Assembly (NCBI GenBank): GCA_963204835.1
Contig: CAUJHJ010000053.1
Location: 1-64,000 of the forward strand
Length of the DNA stretch: 64,000 nt
Direction of reading: 5' to 3'
Origin: Pseudomonadota bacterium
GTDB taxonomy: Bacteria; Pseudomonadota; Gammaproteobacteria; Steroidobacterales; Steroidobacteraceae
In this document: one piece after another, positions 25,546-35,946 of the stretch
How positions within the stretch are numbered: the stretch's first letter is position 1
Layout: each line of letters begins with the position of its first letter
Translations under genes and position numbers: made by a program
Notes under the pieces: generated by a model
The model's database searches: none
What the model was told of the DNA's origin: nothing
What the model saw: the letters and a program-made list of their open reading frames with translations, nothing else

Positions 25546-27774
25546 ATGAAGAATTTCCTGCCCCCTGTTGTTGTCTCCATCGCCGCCCTTGCCCCTGTCG
25601 CCGCGCAGTCCCCGGACGACACCCAGCTCGAGCTGGTCACCATCTCGGCCACGCGCATTCCGACCCGGGTCATGGATGTTCCAGCTACCGTGACCGTCAA
25701 GGATGCGGAGTCGCTCGACCGCGAGCTGGTGTTCAACCTCGAGGACCTGGTCCGCTACGAACCGGGTGTTTCGATGCGCAACGAGGGCGGGCGCTTCGGC
25801 GCCTCCGGCCCGAGCATTCGCGGCATCGGCGGCAACCGCGTGCTGATGGAAGTCGATGGCGTGCGGCTGCCGGATGCCTTCGCGATCGGCAGCTTCGCCA
25901 ACGCCGGGCGCGACGTGCTCGACACCGACCTGCTGAAGCGCGTCGAGATCGTGCGCGGCTCGGCCTCCTCGCTCTACGGTTCGGACGCGATCGGCGGCGT
26001 GTTCGCCTTCACCACCAAGGATCCGGAAGACCTGCTTGCGGCGGGGAGCCGCTTCGGCCTGTCGGCCAAGGGCGGCTACTCGGGCCAGGACGACTCGTCG
26101 ATGGCGGGTGCGACCCTGGCCGGTCGGGCGGGCGCCTGGTCGACGCTCCTCGCCTATACCCATCGCGACGGCCACGAATCCGGCAACCAGGGTGCCGTGG
26201 CGGGCGTCGGCTCGCTGCGCACGAAGCCCGTGCCCCAGGATCACTACAGCGACAGCGTGCTCGCAAAGATCGTGTTCGACGTGAGCGATGCGCAGCGCCT
26301 GCGCCTCACGATCGAGGGTACGCGCGACGACACCTTCACGGACGTGCTGACGGCGGTGTCGGCCGTCGCGCCGATGGCGGGCGGCTCGCAGACGCTCTCG
26401 CTCACCGGCGACGACGTGCAGCAGCGGTCGCGCATCGCCTTCGGCCACGAGTTCCGCGCGCGGGATGCGCGCTGGTTCGACCGGGGCGAATGGCGGGTCT
26501 ACCGACAGGAAAGCGAGACCACGCAGGCGACGCGCGAGCACCGCCGCGCCGCTTCGTTCGCGGGCGTCATCACGCCGCAACTGCGCGAGCGCGAGTTCGA
26601 CTTCAACCAGGAAGAATCGGGCGGCGAGGTGACGCTCTTCAGCCGCTTCGAGCTCGGCTCCACCGCCCACACGCTGGCCTACGGCCTCGAATTCGTCACG
26701 ACGGACACGGCGCAGTTGCGCACGGGCTCCCAAACCAACCTGGCGACCGGCGTCACGAGCGGCACGATCCTGCCGGACGTCTTTCCGGTGCGCGACTTCC
26801 CGCTCACCACGACGCGACAGGCCTCGGCTTTCCTGCAGGATGAGATCCGCGCCGGCGCCTGGACAGTCACGCCGGGCCTGCGCTTCGACGACTACGCGCT
26901 GCGCCCCGCCGTCGATGCCATCTTTGCGGAGGACAATCCGGCTTTCGAGCCCGCGCGCATCGATGAGCGCAATCTCTCGCCCAAGCTCGGCGTGATGTAC
27001 CGGTTCTCGGCGCAGGCGACCGTCTACCTCAACTATGCCGCGGGCTTTCGCGCTCCGCCGTCGGACGACGTGAACATCGGCTTCGAGAACCTCGCGTTCG
27101 GCTATACGGCCATCGCCAATCCGGACCTGAAGTCGGAAACGAGCGACGGCTTCGAAATCGGTTGGCGCTACGCCCGCGACGACGGTGGCTACATCGCGCT
27201 CGCGGGCTTCTACAACCTCTACGACGACTTCATCGAGTCGCGCATCGGCACCCAGGACCCGGTGACGGGCCTCATCGTGTTCCAGTCGCAGAACCTGTCC
27301 GAGGTGCGCATCGGCGGCGCGGAACTGGTCGCGGGCCTGCCGCTTCAGGCGCTGGCGCCAGCGTTGCGCGGCCTCTCGCTGCGCATCGCCGCGGCCTACG
27401 CACGCGGCGACAATCGCAGCAGCGACGCCCCGCTCAATTCGATCGAGCCGCCGCAGGCCGTCGTCGGGCTCGCGTACCGCGCGCCGTCGCGGCGCTGGGG
27501 CGCCGAACTCGTGACCACGGTCGTGGGAGAAGTCGATCGCGTCGACCACAGCGCCGGCGCCCTGTTCGTTCCCGGTGGCTACACCACGATCGACCTGCTG
27601 GCGGATCTCGCCCTCACGCCCCAGTTGCGGGTCAACGCCGGTCTCTTCAATCTCACCGACCGGACGTACTGGGAGTGGTCGGACATCAGCGGCCGGTTTT
27701 CCAGCGATCCGGCGCTGGATCGTTACACTCGCCCTGGTCGTTCCGCTGGAGTAACAATAAGATACTCCTGGTGA
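25546..27774 (+). CDS. TonB-dependent receptor, hemoglobin/transferrin/heme receptor family
   Basis: A 742-residue outer-membrane receptor. A signal peptide (KNFLPPVVVSIAALAPVAAQ) precedes the TonB-box region and plug (about 30-150: NLEDLVRYEPGVSMRNEGG, GNRVLMEVDGVRLPD, VEIVRGSASSLYGSDAIGG). The 22-strand barrel ends in an aromatic-rich strand with terminal Trp. FRAP (GFRAPPSDDVN) and NPDL (ANPDLKSETSDGFEIG) boxes are present as in heme receptors, but the stretch between them has no histidine, so heme as ligand is uncertain. A Fur-like box upstream and feoAB downstream support a role in iron uptake. Confidence 0.88.
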   Translation: MKNFLPPVVVSIAALAPVAAQSPDDTQLELVTISATRIPTRVMDVPATVTVKDAESLDRELVFNLEDLVRYEPGVSMRNEGGRFGASGPSIRGIGGNRVLMEVDGVRLPDAFAIGSFANAGRDVLDTDLLKRVEIVRGSASSLYGSDAIGGVFAFTTKDPEDLLAAGSRFGLSAKGGYSGQDDSSMAGATLAGRAGAWSTLLAYTHRDGHESGNQGAVAGVGSLRTKPVPQDHYSDSVLAKIVFDVSDAQRLRLTIEGTRDDTFTDVLTAVSAVAPMAGGSQTLSLTGDDVQQRSRIAFGHEFRARDARWFDRGEWRVYRQESETTQATREHRRAASFAGVITPQLREREFDFNQEESGGEVTLFSRFELGSTAHTLAYGLEFVTTDTAQLRTGSQTNLATGVTSGTILPDVFPVRDFPLTTTRQASAFLQDEIRAGAWTVTPGLRFDDYALRPAVDAIFAEDNPAFEPARIDERNLSPKLGVMYRFSAQATVYLNYAAGFRAPPSDDVNIGFENLAFGYTAIANPDLKSETSDGFEIGWRYARDDGGYIALAGFYNLYDDFIESRIGTQDPVTGLIVFQSQNLSEVRIGGAELVAGLPLQALAPALRGLSLRIAAAYARGDNRSSDAPLNSIEPPQAVVGLAYRAPSRRWGAELVTTVVGEVDRVDHSAGALFVPGGYTTIDLLADLALTPQLRVNAGLFNLTDRTYWEWSDISGRFSSDPALDRYTRPGRSAGVTIRYSW

Positions 27775-27829
27775 CGAATCGTTTCGCCGGAGCGGGGGAT
27801 TGGGCGGGATGGGACGCCTCTTCGCCCGC

Positions 27830-27860
27830 AATTGCGAAGCATTCGCGTTCGCAGGATACT
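27830..27860 (+). promoter_or_regulatory. feoA promoter with overlapping Fur-like box
   Basis: A candidate Fur box at 27830-27850, AATTGCGAA-GCA-TTCGCGTTC, matches 15 of 21 positions of the idealised box. It overlaps -35 TTGCGA (27832-27837), which is 17 bases from -10 GATACT (27855-27860). The ATG of feoA follows after six bases. The arrangement fits iron repression of feoAB. Confidence 0.5.
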
Positions 27861-27866
27861 CACCGC

Positions 27867-28160
27867 ATGAGAGCCGCCGCTTCGATGCTGCCTGTTCCGC
27901 TTTCGGCCCTGCCGCGCGGTACGCGCGCCGTGGTGAGCGGCGTGCTCGACGACACGCCGGTGATCGACGACGCGCTGCGCTCGACTGTCGGCCAGCGCCT
28001 CATCGAACTCGGCTTCGTCAGCGGCGTCGAGGTCGAAGTGATCGAGGCGATGTGGCCGCTGGGCGATCCGCTTGCCGTGCGCGTGCGCGGCTCGACCTTC
28101 GCGCTGCGTCGCCGCGAGGCGTCGGCCATCCTCGTCACGCTCACCCACGTTCCGTCCTGA
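27867..28160 (+). CDS. feoA: FeoA, ferrous iron transport accessory protein
   Basis: A 97-residue SH3-like protein. LSALPRGTRAVVSGV at the start and QRLIELGFVSGVEVEVIE in the middle are typical of FeoA, as is the end LAVRVRGSTFALRRREASAI. It is cytosolic and assists FeoB. The version here is longer than the roughly 75-residue E. coli protein by about 10 residues at each side. FeoB starts 4 bases downstream. Confidence 0.9.
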   Translation: MRAAASMLPVPLSALPRGTRAVVSGVLDDTPVIDDALRSTVGQRLIELGFVSGVEVEVIEAMWPLGDPLAVRVRGSTFALRRREASAILVTLTHVPS

Positions 28161-28164
28161 TCGA

Positions 28165-30041
<1,877 letters not shown>

Positions 30042-30045
<4 letters not shown>

Positions 30046-30299
30046 ACGCGATCGCGGCCCTGATCGTCCTGCTCGCCGTGCTCTCGGTGCTGTGGCAGCT
30101 CATGCCGGTGCGGGCGCGGTTCAGGATGGTGCGCGCCCTGCACGACGCCTTCCCGCAGGAGGGGTTTGCGGGCCGCCTCGGGCGCGGCATCATGGCACCG
30201 CTCCTGCGCCGGGCCACGCGGGGCCTCGGAGGCGGCTGCGGCAGCTGCTCCGCCAACCCCGCGAACTCCGGCGCGAAGTCGCGCCATGCACGTCCCTAG
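30042..30299 (+). CDS. Small feo-linked membrane protein with C-terminal Cys motif
   Basis: An 85-residue protein. One membrane helix lies at once after the start (NAIAALIVLLAVLSVLWQL), followed by a basic stretch and a C-terminal GGGCGSCSAN motif. The ATGA overlap with feoB indicates co-translation. In other bacteria small Cys-containing proteins (FeoC, or the FeoB-associated Cys-rich membrane proteins) sit at this place. This one resembles neither closely in sequence, but position and cysteines suggest an FeoB accessory or iron sensor. That role is inference. Confidence 0.7.
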
Positions 30300-31224
30300 C
30301 ACCGACCACGACGAACACGACCACGACTATCTCGGCGAGCACCACGACCGCAACGCGCGGCGCACCTGGTGGGTCGTCGGGCTGACGCTCGTGATGATGG
30401 CCGGCGAAATCGCCGCCGGCACCCTGTTCGGCTCGATGGCCCTGCTCGCCGATGGCTGGCACATGGCGACGCACGCGGGCGCCCTCGGCATCGCCGGGCT
30501 CGCCTATGCCTTCGCGCGGCGCCATGCGCGCAACAGCCGCTTCAGTTTCGGCACCGGCAAGGTCGGCGACCTGGCGGGCTTCGCCAGCGCACTGATCATG
30601 GGCGTGGCCGCGATCTTCATCGCGGTGGAATCCGTGCAACGCATGTTCCTGCCGGTCACCATTGCGTTCGACGAGGCGATCGCCGTCGCGGTCCTCGGGC
30701 TCGTGGTGAATCTCGTGAGCGCGTGGCTGCTCGGTTCCGGGCACGAGCGCGATCACGACCATGGCGTCGGCCACGGCGTCGACCACAACATGCGCGCGGC
30801 CTACCTGCATGTGCTGGCCGACGCGCTCACCTCCATTGCAGCCATCGCGGCGCTCGTCCTCGGCCGCTGGTGGGGATGGGCCTGGCTCGACCCGGTGATC
30901 GGGCTCGCCGGCGCTTTTGTAATCGCGCGCTGGTCGGTCAAGCTGATGCGTGACACGGGTGCCGTGCTGCTCGATGCCGAGCCCGATCCGGCGCTCGAGC
31001 GCGCCGTGCGCGCGGCCATCGAGGTTGGCGACGAGAAGGTCCACGACCTGCACCTCTGGCGCGTGGGCCCGGGACGCCACGCCGCCATCGTCTCGCTGGT
31101 CACGGCGTCGCCCCTCGAGCCCGAGATCTACAAGCAGCGCCTCGCGCACCTGCCGCAGGTCGTGCACGTGTCCGTCGAGGCGCACCGCGAAGCGGCCGCT
31201 GCGTCGCGGGCACGCGCACCCTGA
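30286..31224 (+). CDS. dmeF: Cation diffusion facilitator, DmeF-like Co/Ni exporter
   Basis: A 312-residue CDF transporter. The N-terminus is His/Asp rich (DHDEHDHDYLGEHHD), and six membrane helices follow with the metal site motif LLADGWHMATHAG in TM2 and HVLADALTSI in TM5. A second His cluster (HERDHDHGVGHGVDHN) lies in the loop between TM4 and TM5. Both features match the DmeF branch, which exports Co2+ and Ni2+. The gene overlaps the small feo-linked gene by 14 bases, so it may share the feo transcript. Confidence 0.85.
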   Translation: MHVPSTDHDEHDHDYLGEHHDRNARRTWWVVGLTLVMMAGEIAAGTLFGSMALLADGWHMATHAGALGIAGLAYAFARRHARNSRFSFGTGKVGDLAGFASALIMGVAAIFIAVESVQRMFLPVTIAFDEAIAVAVLGLVVNLVSAWLLGSGHERDHDHGVGHGVDHNMRAAYLHVLADALTSIAAIAALVLGRWWGWAWLDPVIGLAGAFVIARWSVKLMRDTGAVLLDAEPDPALERAVRAAIEVGDEKVHDLHLWRVGPGRHAAIVSLVTASPLEPEIYKQRLAHLPQVVHVSVEAHREAAAASRARAP

Positions 31225-32390
31225 TGTCCGCCGCGCCGAGCCTGTTGCGTCGGCGGGGCGGCCCCGACAGCGGCCGCGTGGGCGAAATCGAGCTGTTCTT
31301 CGACCTCGTTTTCGTGTTCGCGGTCACGCAGCTTTCGCACGCCCTGCTGGCCGACCTGTCCGCAACCGGCGCGCTGCGCGTCGGGCTGCTGCTGCTCGCG
31401 GTCTGGTGGGTGTGGATCTTCACCTCCTGGGTCACCAACTGGCTTGATCCCGCGCGGCCGGTCGTGCGGGTGGCGCTCCTCGTCCTGATGCTGGCGGGGC
31501 TCATACTCGCCGTTGCGATTCCGGATGCCTTCGGCGGGCGTGGCGATGCCTTTGCGCTCGCCTACGTCTCGATGCAGCTCGGCCGTACGGCCTTCATGCG
31601 CTGGGCGGTGCGGCGGGAAGCCCCGGCGCTGCGCACAAACTTCACGCGCATATTCCTCTGGCTCGCGGGGTCGGGCCTCTTCTGGCTCGCAGGCGGCTTC
31701 ATGGCGGGCGAGGCACGGATGCTCGCGTGGACGGTGGCGATCGCGATCGACCTCATCGGGCCCTTTGCATACTTCCGCGTGCCCGGCCTCGGCCGTTCGA
31801 GCGCAGCGGAGTGGGACATCGACGCGGGCCACATGGCCGAGCGCTGCGGGCTCTTCGTGATCATCGCGCTCGGCGAATCCCTGCTCGTGACCGGCGCGAC
31901 GTTCGCGGAACTCGGCTGGGCAGCCGGAAATGTCGGCGCGTTCCTCGTCGCCGTGCTGGGCAGCGTCGCGATGTGGTGGCTCTATTTCGACACCGGCGCC
32001 GCGCGCGGCCACCATGCCATGGCGCATGCGGCGCTGCCGGGCAAGATCGCGCGCCTCGCCTATACCTACCTGCACCTCGTGATCGTGGCGGGCATCATCG
32101 TTTGCGCCGTGGCCGACGAGCTTGCGCTCATGCACCCGGATCACGCGAGCGGGGCAGCCGTTGCGGCGATCGTCGGCGGACCCTTCATCTATTTGCTGGG
32201 CAATGCGCTCTTCAAGTGGTCGACGAACACGCGCCGGCTGCCGCCCCTGTCGCACCTGGCGGGCCTGCTGCTGCTCGCCGTGCCCGCGCTGCCGGCCGTC
32301 CATCACGCACTGACGGCGCTGCAACTGTCGTCGTTGACGACCGGCATCCTGCTCGTCGTTGCCGCATGGGAAAGGAAGGCCCTGTCATGA
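31224..32390 (+). CDS. LtrA-family (low temperature requirement A) membrane protein
   Basis: A 388-residue protein with about ten to twelve hydrophobic helices. The N-terminal VGEIELFFDLVFVFAVTQLSH is the signature of the LtrA family, and the middle AERCGLFVIIALGESLLVTG is also typical. The biochemical role is not established; the name comes from a Listeria cold phenotype. It overlaps the DmeF stop by one base (TGATG) and the amidohydrolase start by four. Confidence 0.88.
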   Translation: MSAAPSLLRRRGGPDSGRVGEIELFFDLVFVFAVTQLSHALLADLSATGALRVGLLLLAVWWVWIFTSWVTNWLDPARPVVRVALLVLMLAGLILAVAIPDAFGGRGDAFALAYVSMQLGRTAFMRWAVRREAPALRTNFTRIFLWLAGSGLFWLAGGFMAGEARMLAWTVAIAIDLIGPFAYFRVPGLGRSSAAEWDIDAGHMAERCGLFVIIALGESLLVTGATFAELGWAAGNVGAFLVAVLGSVAMWWLYFDTGAARGHHAMAHAALPGKIARLAYTYLHLVIVAGIIVCAVADELALMHPDHASGAAVAAIVGGPFIYLLGNALFKWSTNTRRLPPLSHLAGLLLLAVPALPAVHHALTALQLSSLTTGILLVVAAWERKALS

Positions 32391-34021
32391 CCCTGCTCGC
32401 CGTCGCCGCGCTCGAAGCGGCCCTCTTCTTCAACGCGAACCTGCACGCCGGTGCGGATGCGCCGCAGGGAGCCGACGCGATCGTCGTGCAGGACGGGCGC
32501 ATCCGCTACATCGGGCCCACGGCGAAAGCGCAGCGGCGCGCGCCGAAGGATGCCCGGCGCATCGACCTCCGTGGCGCCACCGTGGTGCCCGGTTTCAGCG
32601 ATGCTCACGCGCATCTCGCCGGCATCGGCTTTCGCGAACTCGAGTTCGATCTCGAAGGTACGACAGGTCTCGCCGACCTGCAGCGCCGGCTCGCCGCGCG
32701 TGCCGCGAGCAGCCGCGCGCCGTGGATCACCGGCCGCGGCTGGATCGAGTCACGCTGGCAGCCCGCCGAGTTCCCGACCCGCGCGGCGCTCGATGCGGTC
32801 GTCAAGGACCGGCCAGTGCTGCTCATGCGCGCCGACGGCCATGCCGCGGTGGCCAACAGCCGCGCACTCGAGCTCGCGGGCATCGATGCGAAGACGCCCG
32901 ATCCCGAGGGCGGGCGGATACTTCGCGATGCGCAGGGTGCGCCGACCGGCATGCTGGTCGACGGCGCCGCGGCGCTCGTCGGGAAGCTCGTGCCGCCGCC
33001 CACCGAAGCGGAGGAGTTGCGCGCGCTCGAACTCGGCGCGGCGCGCAGCGTGCGGCTCGGCTGGACGCAGTTGCAGATTGCGGGCAACACGCGCGCCGAA
33101 GTGGAGCGGCTCTGCAGCCTCTACCGCGAGGGGCGCATCCAGTTGCGCCTCTACGATGCGGTGGGCGGGCCCGGTGAGGACGCGCAGGCGCTTCTCGACG
33201 GCAAGATTGTCCGCCACCCCTGCGGCGATCGCTACACGGTGCGCGGCATCAAGCTCTACATGGACGGTGCGCTCGGCTCGCGCGGCGCGGCCCTGCTCGC
33301 ACCCTACAGCGACGCGCCCACGGGCGCGGGCCTGCTGCTCAACGCGCCGGAGCAGCTTTTCCCGGTGCTGACACAGGCCCTGCGCCAGGGCATCCAGGTC
33401 GAGACCCATGCGATCGGCGACCGGGCCAACCGCCTTGTGCTCGATCTGTACGCGCGTGCGTTCGCGGCAGTGCCGCCCGCTGCGCGCGCCATTGCGCAGC
33501 CGCGCTGGCGCATCGAGCACGCGCAGGTGCTCGACCCCGCGGACCTGCCGCGCTTCGCGGCGCTCGGCGTGATCGCCTCGATGCAACCCTCGCACGCGAT
33601 CAGCGATCTCTACTTCGCGCCGGCGCGGCTCGGGCCCGATCGGCTGAAGGGCGCCTATGCCTGGCAGAGCCTGCTTGCCTCGGGCGCCGTCGTCGCCGCG
33701 GGAACCGACGCGCCCGTCGAGCGCGGTGACCCGATCCAGGAGTTCTACGCCGCCGCCGTGCGCCGTTCACTCGACGGCTTCGCGGATGAGAACTGGCACC
33801 GCGAAGAGCGCGTATCGCGCGTCGCAGCGCTGCGCATGCTCACGTGGGCGCCGGCGTACGCGGCATTCGAAGAGCAGGACCGCGGCACGCTCGAAGTGGG
33901 CAAGCTCGCGGATTTCACCGTGCTCTCGCAGGACATCATGAAGGTACCCGACGAGCAGATCCTCGCGACGCGCATCGTGATGACCGTGATCGGCGGCGAA
34001 GTGGCATTCAGGAATCCGTGA
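32387..34021 (+). CDS. Amidohydrolase of the YtcJ-like (Amidohydro_3) family
   Basis: A 544-residue metal-dependent hydrolase. Metal ligands are visible as HxH in GFSDAHAHL, His in VETHAIGD, His in RIEHAQVL and Asp in AGTDAPVE. KLYMDGALGSRGAAL and the C-terminal GTLEVGKLADFTVLSQD are family hallmarks. An N-terminal hydrophobic stretch (LLAVAALEAALFFNA) could be a weak signal, but the family is usually read from an FNANLHAGAD-like strand onward. The substrate is unknown. Start chosen at the ATG overlapping the LtrA stop. Confidence 0.88.
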   Translation: MTLLAVAALEAALFFNANLHAGADAPQGADAIVVQDGRIRYIGPTAKAQRRAPKDARRIDLRGATVVPGFSDAHAHLAGIGFRELEFDLEGTTGLADLQRRLAARAASSRAPWITGRGWIESRWQPAEFPTRAALDAVVKDRPVLLMRADGHAAVANSRALELAGIDAKTPDPEGGRILRDAQGAPTGMLVDGAAALVGKLVPPPTEAEELRALELGAARSVRLGWTQLQIAGNTRAEVERLCSLYREGRIQLRLYDAVGGPGEDAQALLDGKIVRHPCGDRYTVRGIKLYMDGALGSRGAALLAPYSDAPTGAGLLLNAPEQLFPVLTQALRQGIQVETHAIGDRANRLVLDLYARAFAAVPPAARAIAQPRWRIEHAQVLDPADLPRFAALGVIASMQPSHAISDLYFAPARLGPDRLKGAYAWQSLLASGAVVAAGTDAPVERGDPIQEFYAAAVRRSLDGFADENWHREERVSRVAALRMLTWAPAYAAFEEQDRGTLEVGKLADFTVLSQDIMKVPDEQILATRIVMTVIGGEVAFRNP

Positions 34022-34102
34022 ACTGTTCTCATTCGCATTGTCATCCGGCGCGGGGGCGTATCATCGCGGCCCCCCGTTTCTTTGACCCCCGGAGGTCCCC
34101 TG

Positions 34103-34459
34103 ATGAACCCGAATGACCGGATGACGCGACGCCAATGGCTGGGTGTGTCGGTGACCGCTGCCGCAGGCCTCGCCGGCGCGAGCGCGGTGGCGGCCACGAC
34201 GACGCGGACGGCCGCGGCGGCGCTGCCGCATCTCGACGAGAAGGACGCGCAAGCCGCCGCGTTGCACTACGTGCACGATGCCAAGCTTGTCGACCCGAAG
34301 AAGAACCCGACCTACAAGCCGGGCCAGCACTGCGCCAACTGCCTGCAGCTCACCGGCAAGGCAGGCGACGCCTGGCGCCCGTGCAATATCTTCCCGAAGC
34401 ATCTCGTTGCCGCGACTGGCTGGTGCAGCGTCTGGGCGAAGAAGCCGGGCACGGCCTGA
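34103..34459 (+). CDS. High-potential iron-sulfur protein (HiPIP)
   Basis: A 118-residue protein. A twin-arginine signal (TRRQWLGVSVTAAAGLAG) precedes a small mature domain with four cluster cysteines, Cys77, Cys80, Cys94 and Cys108, in QHCANC, WRPCNIF and GWCSVW. This is the HiPIP fold, a periplasmic [4Fe-4S] electron carrier working at high potential, usually donating to a reaction centre or terminal oxidase. GGAGGT at the expected distance supports the ATG at 34103. Confidence 0.92.
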   Translation: MNPNDRMTRRQWLGVSVTAAAGLAGASAVAATTTRTAAAALPHLDEKDAQAAALHYVHDAKLVDPKKNPTYKPGQHCANCLQLTGKAGDAWRPCNIFPKHLVAATGWCSVWAKKPGTA

Positions 34460-34476
34460 TCCTTCGCTCGCACAGG

Positions 34477-35412
34477 GTGGCGCTCCGGCGGGTCACCACG
34501 GCGCGCATTCGCGCGCGCGCGTGGCTGGCCGGAGCGCTACTCGGCGCCAGTGCGGCCGGTGCCGCCGCGCTGGCCGCGCCGGCGACGGCGTCGACCACGA
34601 CGCGCCCGCCGATCGTCGACGACACCGGGCACGAGGTGGCCCTCGCGCAGCCCGCGCGGCGCATCGTGGCCCTCGCACCGAGCGCCACGGCCTTGCTGTT
34701 TGCCGCCGGCGCCGGCGATCGCGTCGTGGCCACCATCCGCTTCGCCGACGAGCCCGAGGCCGCGGGCCGTGTGCCACGCATCGGCGACGTGCAGGCGATC
34801 GATCTCGAGAAGCTGCTCGCGCTGCATCCCGACGTGGTCGTCGTCACCGACGCGATCACCTCGCCGCTCATGGTCGATCGCGTGCGAGGGCTTGGCATTC
34901 CCGTCTACACCACGCGCTATACGCGGCTCGCCGACATCGCGCCGAGCGTGCGGCGCCTCGGCATCCTGGCCGGCACGAGAGCGATTGCGGACCGCGAGGC
35001 GGCGACGCTCGCCGCGCAGCTCGCCGCCTTGCGCAAGGCCTACGAGGGCCGCGCACGGATATCGGTGCTGTACCAGGTCTGGAGCCCGCCCATCTACACG
35101 ATCGGCGGCACGCATATCGTCACGGATGCGCTCGCGGTGTGCGGTGCGCGCAATGCCTTCGCGAGCGAACGCGTCGCCGCGCCCGCGGTGGGCATCGAAG
35201 CCGTGCTTGCACGCAATCCGGATGCCATCGTCGTCTCCGCGCCGCGCAAGGAGGCGCAAGAGTGGATGGCCGAGTGGCGCCGCTTCCCGCGGCTCGCGGC
35301 GACCGCCGCGCGGCATCTCTATGTATTTGACGATCCGCGGCTCGACCGCATGGGGCCGGGCGCGATCGAGGCGGCCGCGGGGCTGTGCCGGCTGATCGAC
35401 GCGGCGCGTTAG
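34477..35412 (+). CDS. BtuF-like periplasmic substrate-binding protein
   Basis: About 311 residues from a GTG at 34477, the only plausible start after the HiPIP stop; a signal (WLAGALLGASAAGAAALAA) follows. The domain is a helical-backbone metal-receptor fold: RIVALAPSATALLFAAGAG, VPRIGDVQAIDLEKLLALHPDVVVV and VYTTRYTRLADIAP. Such proteins bind cobalamin or ferric chelates for an ABC importer. No permease or ATPase is adjacent, so the ligand is open. It ends convergently with yajQ, sharing TTAG. Confidence 0.8.
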   Translation: MALRRVTTARIRARAWLAGALLGASAAGAAALAAPATASTTTRPPIVDDTGHEVALAQPARRIVALAPSATALLFAAGAGDRVVATIRFADEPEAAGRVPRIGDVQAIDLEKLLALHPDVVVVTDAITSPLMVDRVRGLGIPVYTTRYTRLADIAPSVRRLGILAGTRAIADREAATLAAQLAALRKAYEGRARISVLYQVWSPPIYTIGGTHIVTDALAVCGARNAFASERVAAPAVGIEAVLARNPDAIVVSAPRKEAQEWMAEWRRFPRLAATAARHLYVFDDPRLDRMGPGAIEAAAGLCRLIDAAR

Positions 35413-35891
35413 TCGCGGAAGTTTTCGAACTGCAGCGGCCGGTCGAACGGCGTCTTCTTCAACAGTGCGATCGCCGCCTGCAGGTCGTCGCGCTGCTTGC
35501 CGGTGATGCGCACTTTCTCGCCCTGGATCGCGCTCTGCACCTTCAGCTTCGAGTCCTTCACCAGCTTCGAGATCTTCTTGCCGGTCTCGTGGTCGATGCC
35601 ATGGCGCAAGGTGACCTGCTGGCGTGCCGCCGCGAGGTTGGTCTCGGGGTCCTTCTCCTCGAGGCAGGCGACATCGATGCCGCGCTTGCCGAGCTTCACC
35701 TTCAGGATGTCGAGCATCTGCTTCAGCTGGAACTCCACTTGTGCCTGCAGCGTGATCGTGTGTTCCTCGAGCTCGAACTTCGCGCCGGTGTCGCGGAAGT
35801 CGAAGCGCTGCGCAAGCTCGCGGTTCGCCTGGTCCACCGCGTTCGCGAGCTCGTGGAGGTTCACTTCGGATGCGACATCGAACGAGGGCAT
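35409..35891 (-). CDS. YajQ-family nucleotide-binding protein
   Basis: A 160-residue protein starting MPSFDVASEVNLHELANAVD, the strongly conserved YajQ start, and ending QFENFRD. YajQ-family proteins in xanthomonads bind cyclic di-GMP and modulate transcription; others bind RNA or nucleotides. GGAG six bases before the ATG supports the start. It is a monocistronic gene convergent with the BtuF-like gene. Confidence 0.93.
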   Translation of the reverse strand: MPSFDVASEVNLHELANAVDQANRELAQRFDFRDTGAKFELEEHTITLQAQVEFQLKQMLDILKVKLGKRGIDVACLEEKDPETNLAAARQQVTLRHGIDHETGKKISKLVKDSKLKVQSAIQGEKVRITGKQRDDLQAAIALLKKTPFDRPLQFENFRD

Positions 35892-35946
35892 GGGGATCTC
35901 CAGCAGGTTGGGGTTCGGCCGTGCGCCATCGCGCCACATCGGCCCG

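Noticed and set aside
25495-27831. A 778-codon frame on the minus strand opposite the TonB receptor
   Set aside because: Composition is that of a shadow frame (Arg/Ala/Val-rich, no domains), while the plus strand encodes a complete receptor.
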